Positions 18,673-28,361 are shown, counted from the first letter of the stretch. The stretch: DNA of 58,030 nucleotides from Clostridia bacterium (GCA_017526525.1 JAFXRG010000030.1:1-58030); one strand, 5' to 3'. Numbers and translations: made by a program. The notes: generated from the letters alone by a model not told the origin.

Positions 18673-19878
18673 ATGGATAAAATCAAATGGGTTTTCAATG
18701 AAATGCCGAAAAGCGAAGACAAGTACCTGCCGCTGATGGAAACGGAACGGATCCGGGAGGTGAAAGCCTTCCATGAGAGCTTTCCGCAGTACACGGTGAC
18801 CCCGCTGGCCCGGCTGGACGGCATGGCGAAGCGGCTGGGACTGGGCGGTTTGTTTGTGAAGGACGAGAGCTGGCGGTTCGGGCTCAACGCCTTTAAGGTG
18901 CTGGGCGGATCCTTTGCCATGGCCCGGTATATCGCCGGGGAAACCGGGAAGCGCATTGCCGACATGACCTACGACTACATGACGGGAGAACAGCTGCTGA
19001 AGGATTTCGGACAGGCCACCTTTTTCACCGCCACGGACGGAAACCACGGCCGGGGCGTGGCCTGGGCGGCCCGGAAGCTGGGCCAGAAGGCAGTGGTGCA
19101 TATGCCGAAGGACACGGTGCAGATGCGCTACGACAACGTGGCCCGGGAAGGCGCAACCGTTACCATTGACAACCTGAATTATGACGACTGCGTTCGGGTG
19201 GCCGCGAAAGAGGCTGCGGAAACGGAACACGGAATCGTGCTGCAGGATACCGCTTGGGAAGGCTACGAGGAGGCGCCGTCCTGGATTATGCAGGGATACG
19301 GAACCCTGATCCTGGAAGCGGCGGAACAGCTGCGGGCACTGGAAGTGAACCGGCCGTCCCATGTGTTTGTGCAGGCCGGCGTCGGCTGCCTGGCCGGGGC
19401 CGTGGTGGGCTTCTTTGCCAACCTGTTTCCGACAGAACCGCCGAAGTTCATCGTCATGGAGGCGGAAAAGGCGGCGTGCCTGTATGAGGGCGCATGCCGG
19501 AAGGACGGAAAACCCGCGGTGGTCGGCGGGGACCTGGAAACCATCATGGCCGGACTGGCCTGCGGTGAGCCGAACATCATCAGCTGGGACATCCTCCGCA
19601 ATCACGCGGACGCTTTCCTGGCCTGCCCGGACTGGGCAAGCGCGAAGGGAATGCGGATGCTGGCGGCGCCGGTAAAGGGGGATCCGGCCGTGACCAGCGG
19701 CGAATCCGGTGCGGTAGGCATGGGCGTGGTGAACGCGCTGATGACGGACCCGGACTACGCGGAACTGAAGGAAAAGCTCGGCCTGGATTCATACAGCAAT
19801 GTGCTGCTGATTTCGACGGAAGGGGATACGGATCCGGTGAAGTACCGGGAAATCGTCTGGGACGGGAAGAACGGATAA
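18673..19878 (+). CDS. ygeX: Diaminopropionate ammonia-lyase
   Basis: A 401-residue PLP enzyme of fold type II that splits 2,3-diaminopropionate into pyruvate and two ammonia. The Schiff-base lysine lies in LNAFKVLGGSFA (about residue 75); the ATDGNHGRGVAWAARKLG and glycine-rich GVGCLAGAVVG segments bind substrate and PLP phosphate. Length equals the E. coli enzyme. A GGAGG-containing ribosome site precedes the ATG after a 71-nt gap in which I see nothing else. It supplies the carbon and nitrogen end products of the pathway. Confidence 0.96.
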   Translation: MDKIKWVFNEMPKSEDKYLPLMETERIREVKAFHESFPQYTVTPLARLDGMAKRLGLGGLFVKDESWRFGLNAFKVLGGSFAMARYIAGETGKRIADMTYDYMTGEQLLKDFGQATFFTATDGNHGRGVAWAARKLGQKAVVHMPKDTVQMRYDNVAREGATVTIDNLNYDDCVRVAAKEAAETEHGIVLQDTAWEGYEEAPSWIMQGYGTLILEAAEQLRALEVNRPSHVFVQAGVGCLAGAVVGFFANLFPTEPPKFIVMEAEKAACLYEGACRKDGKPAVVGGDLETIMAGLACGEPNIISWDILRNHADAFLACPDWASAKGMRMLAAPVKGDPAVTSGESGAVGMGVVNALMTDPDYAELKEKLGLDSYSNVLLISTEGDTDPVKYREIVWDGKNG

Positions 19879-19923
19879 CCGGGAGACGGCCCCATGAATT
19901 CAAAAGGACGGAGGGAAAAACCA

Positions 19924-21285
19924 ATGGCACTGAATTATGACGCGATCAAAGCGGCCGCGGAAGGATACCGGGAGGATATGGTGCGCTTTCTGCGGAAGAT
20001 GATTTCCTTTCCCAGCGAGAGCTGCGAGGAGAAGGAAGTTGTTGCCTGCATCAAAGCGGAACTGGAAAAGCTCGGCTATGACAAGGTGGAAGTGGACGGC
20101 CTGGGAAATGTGATCGGCTGGATGGGCGAGGGAGAAAAAATCATCGCCATCGATTCCCATATCGACACAGTGGGAATCGGAAACCGGGAGAACTGGACGG
20201 CGGATCCCTACGAGGGCTATGAAACCGACGAGATCATTTACGGCCGCGGCGGTTCAGACCAGGAAGGCGGCATGGCCAGCGCGGCATACGGCGTACGGAT
20301 TATGAAGGACCTGGGACTGATTCCCGACGGATACAAAATTATGGTCGTGGGCTCCGTTCAGGAAGAGGACTGCGACGGCATGTGCTGGCAGTATATCGTG
20401 AACAAGGACGGAATCCGGCCGGAATTCGTGATTTCCACAGAGCCGACGGACGGCGGTATTTATCGCGGACACCGGGGCAGGATGGAAATCCGGGTGGATG
20501 TGAAGGGCGTTTCCTGCCACGGCAGCGCGCCGGAACGCGGGGACAATGCGATTTACAAAATGGCGGACATCCTGCAGAACATCCGGGAACTCAACAACAA
20601 CGGATGCAGTGAAAGTACCGCGATCAAAGGCCTTGTGAAAATGCTCGATCCCAAATACAATCCGGATCACTATGAGGATGCCCGGTTCCTTGGCCGCGGA
20701 ACCTGCACGGTGTCCCAGATTTACTTCACGTCCCCCAGCCGGTGCGCGGTGGCGGATTCCTGTTCTGTTTCCGTGGACCGCCGGATGACCGCCGGGGAAA
20801 CCTGGGAAAGCTGCCTGCAGGAAATCCGGGACCTGCCGGCTGTTAAAAAGTACGGGGAAGATGTGCAGGTGTCCATGTACAGCTATGACCGGCCCTCCTG
20901 GACCGGGGAGGTTTATGAAACGGAAGCGTATTTCCCCACCTGGATCAACCGGGACAGCGCGGCCCATGTGAAGGCGCTGGTGGATGCCCATAAAGCACTT
21001 TTCGGGGAGAAACGCATCGGCGCTCCCAGCGCCATGGCCACCCGGGAGGGAAGACCGCTGACGGACAAATGGACGTTCTCCACCAACGGGGTAGCGATCC
21101 AGGGAAGGCACGGCATTCCCTGCGTGGGCTTCGGCCCCGGCGCAGAAAGCCAGGCCCACGCGCCCAATGAAATCACCTGGAAACAGGACCTGGTGACCTG
21201 CGCGGCTTTGTATGCGGCGGCGATTCACCTGTATCCGCAGGAGGAGCAGACGGGGGATGTGACGCAGTTCCGGGCAAAGGTTTGA
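19924..21285 (+). CDS. ygeY: YgeY-family M20 hydrolase, selenium-metabolism linked
   Basis: A 453-residue M20/ArgE-DapE-type metallohydrolase. Metal motifs are SHIDTVG (HxD, about residue 79), [10 protein letters not shown] and SVQEEDCDG (the EE pair), with a dimerisation domain containing [14 protein letters not shown]. Start 19924 follows GGAGGG at good spacing; the in-frame ATG at 19894 has no clear site. In the urate-degradation set YgeY is thought to cleave an ureido/carbamoyl diaminopropionate intermediate ahead of YgeX. This role is from family knowledge, not from visible residues. Confidence 0.93.
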   Translation: MALNYDAIKAAAEGYREDMVRFLRKMISFPSESCEEKEVVACIKAELEKLGYDKVEVDGLGNVIGWMGEGEKIIAIDSHIDTVGIGNRENWTADPYEGYETDEIIYGRGGSDQEGGMASAAYGVRIMKDLGLIPDGYKIMVVGSVQEEDCDGMCWQYIVNKDGIRPEFVISTEPTDGGIYRGHRGRMEIRVDVKGVSCHGSAPERGDNAIYKMADILQNIRELNNNGCSESTAIKGLVKMLDPKYNPDHYEDARFLGRGTCTVSQIYFTSPSRCAVADSCSVSVDRRMTAGETWESCLQEIRDLPAVKKYGEDVQVSMYSYDRPSWTGEVYETEAYFPTWINRDSAAHVKALVDAHKALFGEKRIGAPSAMATREGRPLTDKWTFSTNGVAIQGRHGIPCVGFGPGAESQAHAPNEITWKQDLVTCAALYAAAIHLYPQEEQTGDVTQFRAKV

Positions 21286-21337
21286 CGGATTCCGCCGCGG
21301 GACGGATGATAACGATGATGGAAGGGGAGAAGATCAT

Positions 21338-22537
21338 ATGGTATACCGGACACAGGAATTTATTGACAGACTGAACCAGCTGCACTTCAGCGGCATGTAC
21401 GACGGGGACTTTTTCCTGACATGGGAAAAGACCGACGAGGAAATCGCGGCGGTATTTGCTGTTGCGGACGCGCTGCGGGCCCTCCGTGAAAACAATATCT
21501 CCACGAAGATTTTTGAATCCGGGCTGGGGGTTTCCCTGTTCCGGGACAATTCCACCCGCACCCGGTTTTCCTTTGCCTCCGCCTGCAACCTGCTGGGCCT
21601 GGAGGTACAGGACCTGGACGAGGGCAAGAGCCAGATTGCCCACGGCGAGACGGTGCGGGAAACGGCCAATATGATTTCCTTCATGGCGGATGCCATCGGC
21701 ATCCGGGACGACATGTACATCGGCAAGGGAAACCGGTACATGCGCGATGTGGTGAAGGCCGTAACGGAGGGACACCGCCAGGGCGTCCTGGAACAGAAGC
21801 CCACGCTGGTGAACCTGCAATGCGACATTGACCACCCTACTCAGTGCATGGCGGACATGCTGCACGTGATTCACGAGTTCGGCGGGGTTGAAAACCTGAA
21901 AGGGAAAAAGGTTGCCATGACCTGGGCTTATTCTCCCAGCTACGGTAAGCCCCTGTCCGTGCCCCAGGGCGTGATTGGCCTGATGACCCGTTTCGGGATG
22001 GACGTGGTGCTGGCACATCCGGAAGGATACGAAGTGATGCCTGAGGTAGAGGAAGTGGCAAGGGCCAACGCGGCGAAGAGCGGCGGAAGCTTTACGAAGA
22101 CCGGATCCATGGCGGAGGCTTTCAGGGACGCGGACATCGTTTATCCCAAGAGCTGGGCGCCCTTTGCGGCGATGGAAAAGCGCACGGATCTGTATGCGAA
22201 GGGAGATACCGAAGGCATTAAGGCACTGGAAAAGGTGCTGCTGGCGCAAAATGCCGAACACAAGGACTGGTGCTGCACGGAAGAGCTGATGGCCACGACC
22301 CGCGGCGGAAAGGCCCTGTACCTGCACTGCCTGCCGGCGGACATCAACGGCGTCAGCTGCGAGGACGGCGAGGTGGAGGCCTCCGTGTTTGACCGCTACC
22401 GCACACCGCTGTACAAGCAGGCCAGCTTCAAGCCCTACATCATTGCGGCCATGATTTTCCTGGCCAAGGTGAAGGAGCCCCAGACGATGCTGAAGGCCCT
22501 GGAGGATCGCGGAACGGAAAGGCTATTCCGGAAATAA
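21338..22537 (+). CDS. ygeW: Knotted carbamoyltransferase YgeW
   Basis: A 399-residue aspartate/ornithine carbamoyltransferase paralogue. Carbamoyl-phosphate motif STRTR (about 71-75), DHPTQ (about 164-168) and HCLPAD (about 330) are intact. It is known in the urate/purine set, where it is believed to work phosphorolytically, giving carbamoyl phosphate to the carbamate kinase encoded next. Length is typical for YgeW. The gap to arcC contains a strong hairpin. Confidence 0.95.
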   Translation: MVYRTQEFIDRLNQLHFSGMYDGDFFLTWEKTDEEIAAVFAVADALRALRENNISTKIFESGLGVSLFRDNSTRTRFSFASACNLLGLEVQDLDEGKSQIAHGETVRETANMISFMADAIGIRDDMYIGKGNRYMRDVVKAVTEGHRQGVLEQKPTLVNLQCDIDHPTQCMADMLHVIHEFGGVENLKGKKVAMTWAYSPSYGKPLSVPQGVIGLMTRFGMDVVLAHPEGYEVMPEVEEVARANAAKSGGSFTKTGSMAEAFRDADIVYPKSWAPFAAMEKRTDLYAKGDTEGIKALEKVLLAQNAEHKDWCCTEELMATTRGGKALYLHCLPADINGVSCEDGEVEASVFDRYRTPLYKQASFKPYIIAAMIFLAKVKEPQTMLKALEDRGTERLFRK

Positions 22538-22547
22538 AAACCGAACA

Positions 22548-22584
22548 GCACAGGCCGGCCGGACTTTCCGCCGGCTTTCTGTGC
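22548..22584 (+). other. Intercistronic hairpin between ygeW and carbamate kinase
   Basis: GCACAG pairs with CTGTGC as an outer stem; inside, GCCGG/CCGGC and CGG/CCG pair around an ACTTT loop, with a TTT bulge. It ends just before the arcC ribosome site, so it could tune mRNA stability or translation. It lacks a terminal T-run and is not a standard terminator. Confidence 0.5.
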
Positions 22585-22600
22585 ATGAAGGAGAAAAACC

Positions 22601-23542
22601 ATGGGAAAAAGAATCGTGATTGCCCTGGGCGGAAATGCGCTGGGGAAAAACCTGCCGGAGCAGATGAAAGCGGTCAAGATTACGGCTCGTGCCATCGTGG
22701 ATCTCATTGAGGAAGGCAACGAGGTTGTAATCTGCCATGGAAACGGGCCCCAGGTTGGAATGATTCAGAACGCCATGGCGGAGCTGACGCGCTCCGATCC
22801 GCAGAAGTATACTCCGTGCCCCCTGTCGGTCTGCGTGGCGATGAGCCAGGGCTATATCGGCTATGACCTGCAGAACGCCATGCGGGAGGAAATGCTGGAC
22901 CGCGGGATCCTGAAAGGCGCGGCGACCGTGCTGACCCAGGTGGAGGTGGACCCGGAGGATCCGGCGTTCCTGTATCCGACAAAGCCGATCGGCCCGTTTA
23001 TGACCGAGGAGGAAGCACGTGCCATGAAGGAAAAATACGGGCTGAACATCATGGAGGACGCCGGCCGCGGCTGGCGCTGGGTCGTGGCCAGTCCGGAACC
23101 GAAGGGAATTGTGGAGATCGACACCATCCGTTCCCTGGTGGAAACCGACCACGTTGTGGTGGCCTGCGGCGGAGGCGGAATTCCGGTTTTCCGGACTGAC
23201 GGGCACCACCTGAAAGGCGCGGCGGCGGTGATTGACAAGGATTTTGCGGCGGCGGTGCTGGCAAAGCAGCTGGACGCGGATTTGCTGATTATCCTGACTG
23301 CGGTGGAAAAGGTTGCCATTCACTTCGGAAAGCCAGACCAGCAGGACCTGGATACGCTGACGGCGAAGGAAACGGAAAAGTATATCGAAGCCGGGGAGTT
23401 TGCCCCGGGGTCCATGCTGCCGAAGGTGAAGGCGGCGCTGTCCTTTGCGGAATCGGCACCGGGACGGAAAACCCTGATTACCCTGCTGGAAAAAGCCAGG
23501 GACGGAATCAACGGAAGGACGGGAACCGTCATTACCAGCTGA
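22601..23542 (+). CDS. arcC: Carbamate kinase
   Basis: A 313-residue amino-acid-kinase fold enzyme that converts carbamoyl phosphate and ADP to ATP and carbamate. Motifs ALGGNALGKN (about 7-16), CHGNGPQVG, GGGGIPVF and IDKDFAAAVLAKQLDADLL are complete. Directly follows ygeW, so substrate-level phosphorylation from ureido groups is the likely role. The E. coli purine cluster equivalent is yqeA. There is no arginine deiminase or ornithine carbamoyltransferase here, which argues against an arginine pathway role. Confidence 0.96.
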   Translation: MGKRIVIALGGNALGKNLPEQMKAVKITARAIVDLIEEGNEVVICHGNGPQVGMIQNAMAELTRSDPQKYTPCPLSVCVAMSQGYIGYDLQNAMREEMLDRGILKGAATVLTQVEVDPEDPAFLYPTKPIGPFMTEEEARAMKEKYGLNIMEDAGRGWRWVVASPEPKGIVEIDTIRSLVETDHVVVACGGGGIPVFRTDGHHLKGAAAVIDKDFAAAVLAKQLDADLLIILTAVEKVAIHFGKPDQQDLDTLTAKETEKYIEAGEFAPGSMLPKVKAALSFAESAPGRKTLITLLEKARDGINGRTGTVITS

Positions 23543-23596
23543 GGCTGATGCCGCGGAAGGAAAACGTTCTGAATGACATGGAAAGAGGAAACCCCT

Positions 23597-26176
23597 ATGC
23601 CTGAAATGTTTCAGTTCACGGTAAACGATACGCTGTGCTCCACCGAAAAGGACAAGCCGCTGCTTCGCTATCTGAGGGACGACCTGCATCTGCATTCCGT
23701 CAAGGACGGGTGCAGCGAGGGCGCCTGCGGCACCTGTACGATTCTCGTGGACGGAGCGGCGGTCAAGTCCTGCATCCTCACGACCCGGAAGGCGGCGGGA
23801 AAGAGCATCCGCACCGTGGAAGGCCTGACGGATTTTGAAAAGGAAGCGTTTGTTTACGCCTTCGGCACCAGCGGATCGGTGCAGTGCGGATTCTGTACGC
23901 CGGGCATGGTGATGGCCGGAAAGGCGCTGATTGACCGGAACCCGAACCCTTCGGAGGAGGAAATCCGGAAAGCCATCCGGGGAAATATCTGCCGCTGTAC
24001 AGGCTACCGGAAGATCATTGACGGCATCCGGCTGGCGGCATCCATTCTCCGGGGAGAGACGAAAATTGACCCGGAAGCGGAAAAAGGCGATCACTACGGG
24101 GTCGGCACCCGGGCTTTCCGGGTGGATGTCCGGGACAAGGTCCTGGGAACCGGACGGTATCCGGACGATGTTGAGATGGAGGGAATGATTCATCTTTCCG
24201 CCGTCCGCTCGGAATACGCGAGGGCCCGGGTGCTGTCCATTGACGCAGCGGAAGCACTGGCTATGGAAGGCGTGGTCGGGGTGCTGACGGCGAAGGACGT
24301 TCCGCACAACAAGGTGGGGCATATTCAGCAGGACTGGGACGTTATGATCGCCGAGGGGGATGTGACCCGATGCGTGGGGGACGCCATCTGCCTGGTGGCT
24401 GCTGAAACGGAGGAAATACTGAAGGCGGCGAAGGAAAAAATCCGGATCCGGTATGAGGTGCTCCAGCCGGTAACTTCCATTGCCGAGGCCATGGCGCCGG
24501 ATGCGCCGAAGGTGCACAGCGGCGGCAACCTGTGCCAGACACGGCATGTAACCCGGGGAGACGCGGCGGCTGCGCTGGCGGCCTCTGCCTATACCGTTAC
24601 AAAGTCCTTCAGCACCCCCTTTACGGAGCACGCGTTCCTGGAACCGGAGTGCGCAGTGGCTTTCCCGTACAAAGACGGGATCAAGATCCTGAGCACAGAC
24701 CAGGGTGTTTATGACACACGCAAGGAAACCGCCATCATGTTCGGCTGGAATCCGGAGAAAATTGTGGTGGAGAATATGCTGGTAGGGGGCGGCTTCGGCG
24801 GAAAGGAGGATGTGTCCGTCCAGCACATCTGCGCGCTGGCAGCATGGATTTTCAAACGTCCCGTCAAGGCCCGCTTCAGCCGGCAGGAATCCATCAACTT
24901 TCATCCGAAACGGCACGCTATGGAGGGGACTTTTACCCTGGGCTGCGATGAAAACGGAATCTTTACCGGCCTGGATTGCGACATTTACTTTGATACCGGC
25001 GCGTACGCCTCGCTGTGCGGTCCGGTGCTTGAACGGGCCTGCACCCATTCCGTCGGTCCCTACTGCTACCAGAACACGGACATCCGCGGATACGGATATT
25101 ATACGAACAATCCTCCGGCCGGCGCGTTCCGGGGATTCGGCGTCTGCCAAAGTGAGTTTGCCCTGGAGTCGATGATCAACCTGCTGGCGGAGAAAGTCGG
25201 CATATCGCCCTGGGAAATCCGATTCCGGAACGCTGTAGAACCCGGAAAGGTCCTGCCGAACGGGCAGGTTGCAGACTGCTCCACCGCCCTGAAGGAAACG
25301 CTGCTGGCGGTGCGGGATGTCTATGAAGCCAACCGTTCCCATGCGGGGATCGCCTGCGCCATGAAGAATTCCGGCGTGGGTGTCGGCCTGCCGGACAAGG
25401 GACGGGCAAGGCTGGTGATTGAGAACGGGGAATGTGTGATCCATTGCGCCGCGTCGGATATCGGACAGGGATGCCTGACGGTGTTCTGCCAGGACGTGGC
25501 TGAAGCGACCGGTTTGCCGCTTTCGAAAATACGCAACGGCAGGGGAAGCACGGAGACAGCGCCGGATTCGGGCACGACCTCCGGCTCCCGGCAGACCCTG
25601 CTGTCCGGCGAAGCCGTGCGGCAGGCAGCCCTGCAGCTGAAAGCAGCCCTGGAGGAGGCCGGCGGGGATCTTTCCGCGCTGAACGGAAGGGAATTCTTTT
25701 ACGAATACTTTGAACCGACGGACAAGCTGGGAGCGGATGAACCCAATCCCAAGAGCCACATTGCCTATGGCTATGCAACGCACGTGGCGGTGCTGGATGA
25801 GGATGGCCGGGTGAAGGAGATTTATGCAGCCCACGACTCCGGCAAGGTTGTGAACCCCGTTTCCATTCAGGGACAGATTGAAGGCGGGGTGCTGATGAGC
25901 ATGGGCTATGCGCTGACGGAGGACTTTCCGCTGGAAAACGGGGTTCCGAAGGCTAAATTCGGCACGCTGGGACTGCTGCGGGCACCGCAGATTCCGGAAA
26001 TCCATGCCATCTATGTGGAAAAGGAAGAACTGCTTCCGGTTGCGTACGGGGCAAAGGGCATCGGCGAGATTTCCGCAATCCCGACCGCGCCGGCCATACA
26101 GGGCGCTTACTATGCCCGGGACGGAATATTCCGCACGAAACTTCCGCTGGAGGGAACACCGTACCGGAAGGGATAA
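23597..26176 (+). CDS. xdhD: Selenium-dependent molybdenum hydroxylase (XdhD-type), Fe-S and Mo domains fused
   Basis: An 859-residue fusion. N-terminal [2Fe-2S] motifs KDGCSEGACGTCTILVDG and QCGFCTPGMVMAGK with CRCTGYRKI occupy about residues 1-155; the rest is the molybdopterin domain with GGGFGGKEDVSVQ (about 397), AFRGFGVCQSEFALE and GAKGIGE (about 817, catalytic Glu). No FAD domain, so electrons must pass to another protein such as YgfK. Start 23597 is preferred over 23573 because GAGG precedes it. It fits the selenium-dependent xanthine dehydrogenase family; the labile selenium ligand itself cannot be seen in sequence. Confidence 0.93.
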   Translation: MPEMFQFTVNDTLCSTEKDKPLLRYLRDDLHLHSVKDGCSEGACGTCTILVDGAAVKSCILTTRKAAGKSIRTVEGLTDFEKEAFVYAFGTSGSVQCGFCTPGMVMAGKALIDRNPNPSEEEIRKAIRGNICRCTGYRKIIDGIRLAASILRGETKIDPEAEKGDHYGVGTRAFRVDVRDKVLGTGRYPDDVEMEGMIHLSAVRSEYARARVLSIDAAEALAMEGVVGVLTAKDVPHNKVGHIQQDWDVMIAEGDVTRCVGDAICLVAAETEEILKAAKEKIRIRYEVLQPVTSIAEAMAPDAPKVHSGGNLCQTRHVTRGDAAAALAASAYTVTKSFSTPFTEHAFLEPECAVAFPYKDGIKILSTDQGVYDTRKETAIMFGWNPEKIVVENMLVGGGFGGKEDVSVQHICALAAWIFKRPVKARFSRQESINFHPKRHAMEGTFTLGCDENGIFTGLDCDIYFDTGAYASLCGPVLERACTHSVGPYCYQNTDIRGYGYYTNNPPAGAFRGFGVCQSEFALESMINLLAEKVGISPWEIRFRNAVEPGKVLPNGQVADCSTALKETLLAVRDVYEANRSHAGIACAMKNSGVGVGLPDKGRARLVIENGECVIHCAASDIGQGCLTVFCQDVAEATGLPLSKIRNGRGSTETAPDSGTTSGSRQTLLSGEAVRQAALQLKAALEEAGGDLSALNGREFFYEYFEPTDKLGADEPNPKSHIAYGYATHVAVLDEDGRVKEIYAAHDSGKVVNPVSIQGQIEGGVLMSMGYALTEDFPLENGVPKAKFGTLGLLRAPQIPEIHAIYVEKEELLPVAYGAKGIGEISAIPTAPAIQGAYYARDGIFRTKLPLEGTPYRKG

Positions 26177-26195
26177 CCACGGGAGGGATAACAGC

Positions 26196-27596
26196 ATGAA
26201 AACACGAATCTTCGGCGGAACCGTTGTTACGGAACAGGGTGTTTTCCGGAAGGATATTCTGATCGGGGACGGACGGATCCTGAAGACTGCGGAAACCATC
26301 GATGAAAATGATCCGGATGCCGCCGGCGCCGAAGAAATCAACGCGGCGGGCAAACTGATCCTGCCGGGAGCGGTGGATATTCACACGCATATGGACCTGG
26401 ACGTGGGGATTGCACGGGCGATCGATGACTTTTATTCCGGAACCGTGGCGGCGGCCTGCGGCGGAACCACTGCCATTGTGGACCATATGGCCTTTGGGCC
26501 GAAGGGCTGCAGCCCATGGCACCAGGTGAAGGAATATCATCGCCTGGCGGACGGAAATGCCGTGGTTGACTACGGCTTTCACGGGGTGCTGCAGTCCGCG
26601 GACAGCGCGGCGCTGGACGACATGGCGGAGATTGCCCGGACGGAGGGTATTACCAGCTTCAAGGTTTACATGACCTATGACGGGCGGCTGGACGACCTGG
26701 AACTGATGCGGGTGCTGGAACGGGCCGGGAAGGAGCATATCCTGATCTGTGCCCACTGCGAAAACCACGGGATTGTGACCTTTTTCCGGGAAAAATTCGT
26801 ACGGGAAGGAAAGACGGAAACCCGGTGGCATCCCGTGAGCCGGCCGGCGGAAGCCGAAGCGGAGGCGGTAAGCAGGCTTCTGGCCCTGGCCCGGGCGGCG
26901 GGGGAGGCGCCCGTGTATATTGTCCATCTTTCGTCCCGCCGGGGACTGGAGGAGTTCCGCAGGGCGAAGAAAGCCGGGCAGGAGCATATCGGCGCGGAGA
27001 CATGCCCCCAGTATCTGCTGCTGGATGAGAAACTGTACAACGATCCGCAGGAAGGCCTGAAGGCTGTCATGGCACCGCCGCTCCGCCGGCAGGCGGACCG
27101 GGACGCGCTTTGGCAGGCACTGGCAGAAAATGAAACGGACACGGTGGCGACGGATCACTGCCCCTTTACCTTTGCCGGACAGAAGCAGCAGGGCGCAGAG
27201 GACTTTACAAAGTGCCCCAGCGGCGCGCCGGGTGTGGAGGAACGGCTGATTCTGCTGTATTCCGAAGGCGTCGTTAAGGGACGGATTACCCTGCCGCAGA
27301 TGGTGAAATATGCCTGTACGAATCCCGCACGGGTGGCGGGACTCTATCCGCGGAAGGGAACGGTTGAAACCGGCGCAGACGCGGACCTGGTCCTGCTGGA
27401 TCCGGAGAAGGAATGGACGATGACAACCGGACGGCTGCACGGGAAAGCGGACTATACCTGCTATGAGGGCATGAAAATCCGCGGCGCGGTGGAACGCGTC
27501 ATCCTTCGCGGAAAGACCATTGTGCTGAACGGAAACTATATCGGAACGCGCGGAGACGGGCTGTACCTGCGCCGCGGAACCAGCTCGCTGGCGTGA
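26196..27596 (+). CDS. hyuA: Hydantoinase/dihydropyrimidinase-like amidohydrolase HyuA
   Basis: A 466-residue cyclic amidohydrolase. Dinuclear metal residues are visible: HTH in VDIHTHMDLD (about 60-64), the carboxylated lysine in ITSFKVYMTYDG (about 155), His in CAHCENHG and VHLSSRRG, and Asp in ATDHCPF. It should open cyclic ureides such as hydantoins in the purine pathway. The open frame extends upstream into xdhD, but ATG 26196 follows GGGAGG and starts at the conserved N-terminus. E. coli hyuA sits in the equivalent cluster. Confidence 0.94.
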   Translation: MKTRIFGGTVVTEQGVFRKDILIGDGRILKTAETIDENDPDAAGAEEINAAGKLILPGAVDIHTHMDLDVGIARAIDDFYSGTVAAACGGTTAIVDHMAFGPKGCSPWHQVKEYHRLADGNAVVDYGFHGVLQSADSAALDDMAEIARTEGITSFKVYMTYDGRLDDLELMRVLERAGKEHILICAHCENHGIVTFFREKFVREGKTETRWHPVSRPAEAEAEAVSRLLALARAAGEAPVYIVHLSSRRGLEEFRRAKKAGQEHIGAETCPQYLLLDEKLYNDPQEGLKAVMAPPLRRQADRDALWQALAENETDTVATDHCPFTFAGQKQQGAEDFTKCPSGAPGVEERLILLYSEGVVKGRITLPQMVKYACTNPARVAGLYPRKGTVETGADADLVLLDPEKEWTMTTGRLHGKADYTCYEGMKIRGAVERVILRGKTIVLNGNYIGTRGDGLYLRRGTSSLA

Positions 27597-27606
27597 AGGA
27601 GGATCC

Positions 27607-28224
27607 ATGCCTGAAGAAACACGGGAAATCGGATGTGTTGTCATGGCGTCCGGACTGTCTGAACGGTACGGCAGGAACAAGCTGCTGGAAAAGCTTGACG
27701 GAAGGGAGATCATCCTGCATACGGCAGGGAGCCTGACCGGGGCAGGACTGACGCCGCTGATTGTGACCCGGAGCGCGGAAGTGAAATCGCTGGCGGAGCG
27801 GGAAGGAATCCGCTGCGTCCTGCACGACGGACCGAAAAAGAGCGATACCATCCACGCGGGGCTTGAAAACCTGGATCCGGACCTGGCAGGGTACCTTTTT
27901 ATTCCCGGCGACCAGCCCCTGGTGCGGCCGACCTCCCTGCGGAGGATGGCGGAACAGTTTGCGGAACATCCGCAAAGGGCGGTGCGGCTGAGCTTTGAGG
28001 GAATTGCGGGAAGCCCTGTCCTGTTTCCAGCTTCCTGCCGGGAGAAGCTGATGGCATACCGCGGGGACCGGGGCGGGATCGAGGTGCTGAAGGCGGAACA
28101 AATTCCCTGCGATTTCACGGAGGCGGAATTTGCCTGGGAACTGTGGGATGTGGATACCCCCGGGAGTATGGAAAAGGTCAGAGCGGTTTGCGCCGGCAGG
28201 CAGGGCGGAGGCATTTCCCCGTGA
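27607..28224 (+). CDS. ygfJ: MocA/YgfJ-like molybdenum cofactor nucleotidyltransferase
   Basis: A 205-residue MobA/MocA-family protein. It keeps the nucleotide-binding opening VVMASGLSERYGRNKLLEKL (15-34) and the metal motif FIPGDQPLVRP, then GSPVLFP. Family members transfer CMP or GMP to molybdopterin to give the dinucleotide form used by hydroxylases. In clusters of selenium-dependent hydroxylases it is commonly the last or near-last gene. It begins 11 nt after hyuA and is followed by a terminator at 28274, so it ends the operon. Confidence 0.9.
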   Translation: MPEETREIGCVVMASGLSERYGRNKLLEKLDGREIILHTAGSLTGAGLTPLIVTRSAEVKSLAEREGIRCVLHDGPKKSDTIHAGLENLDPDLAGYLFIPGDQPLVRPTSLRRMAEQFAEHPQRAVRLSFEGIAGSPVLFPASCREKLMAYRGDRGGIEVLKAEQIPCDFTEAEFAWELWDVDTPGSMEKVRAVCAGRQGGGISP

Positions 28225-28273
28225 AAGACGGAAAGAAGACCGCTCCGCGGTTTGCCGGGCTGCTTTCCCGGGT

Positions 28274-28304
28274 GCCGGAGGAAAGGATCCTTCCGGCTTT
28301 TTTT
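28274..28304 (+). terminator. Rho-independent terminator of the purine-degradation operon
   Basis: GCCGGAGG pairs with CCTTCCGGC, with one bulged T, around an AAAGGAT loop, followed by seven T residues. It lies 50 nt after the ygfJ stop. Confidence 0.8.
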
Positions 28305-28332
28305 CATCTGCGGAGGAGAGGGACGAAGGCCC

Positions 28333-28361
28333 TTGACATGCATTCATCCGTAATCTACAAT
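28333..28361 (+). promoter_or_regulatory. Strong promoter of the modE-like/selD/yqeB operon
   Basis: A perfect TTGACA, 17-nt spacer, and TACAAT. This is the closest match to the sigma-70 consensus in the window. The GTG start of the regulator is about 70 nt downstream. Confidence 0.8.

Noticed and set aside
22523-26353. Minus-strand open frame of 1276 codons
   Set aside because: It runs antisense across carbamate kinase, XdhD and HyuA. The genes on the plus strand have clear motifs. The open antisense frame follows from avoidance of TTA, CTA and TCA codons in a GC-rich gene.
9221-28224. Operon as a recent mobile island
   Set aside because: No transposase, integrase, terminal repeats or visible codon-use shift relative to neighbours.
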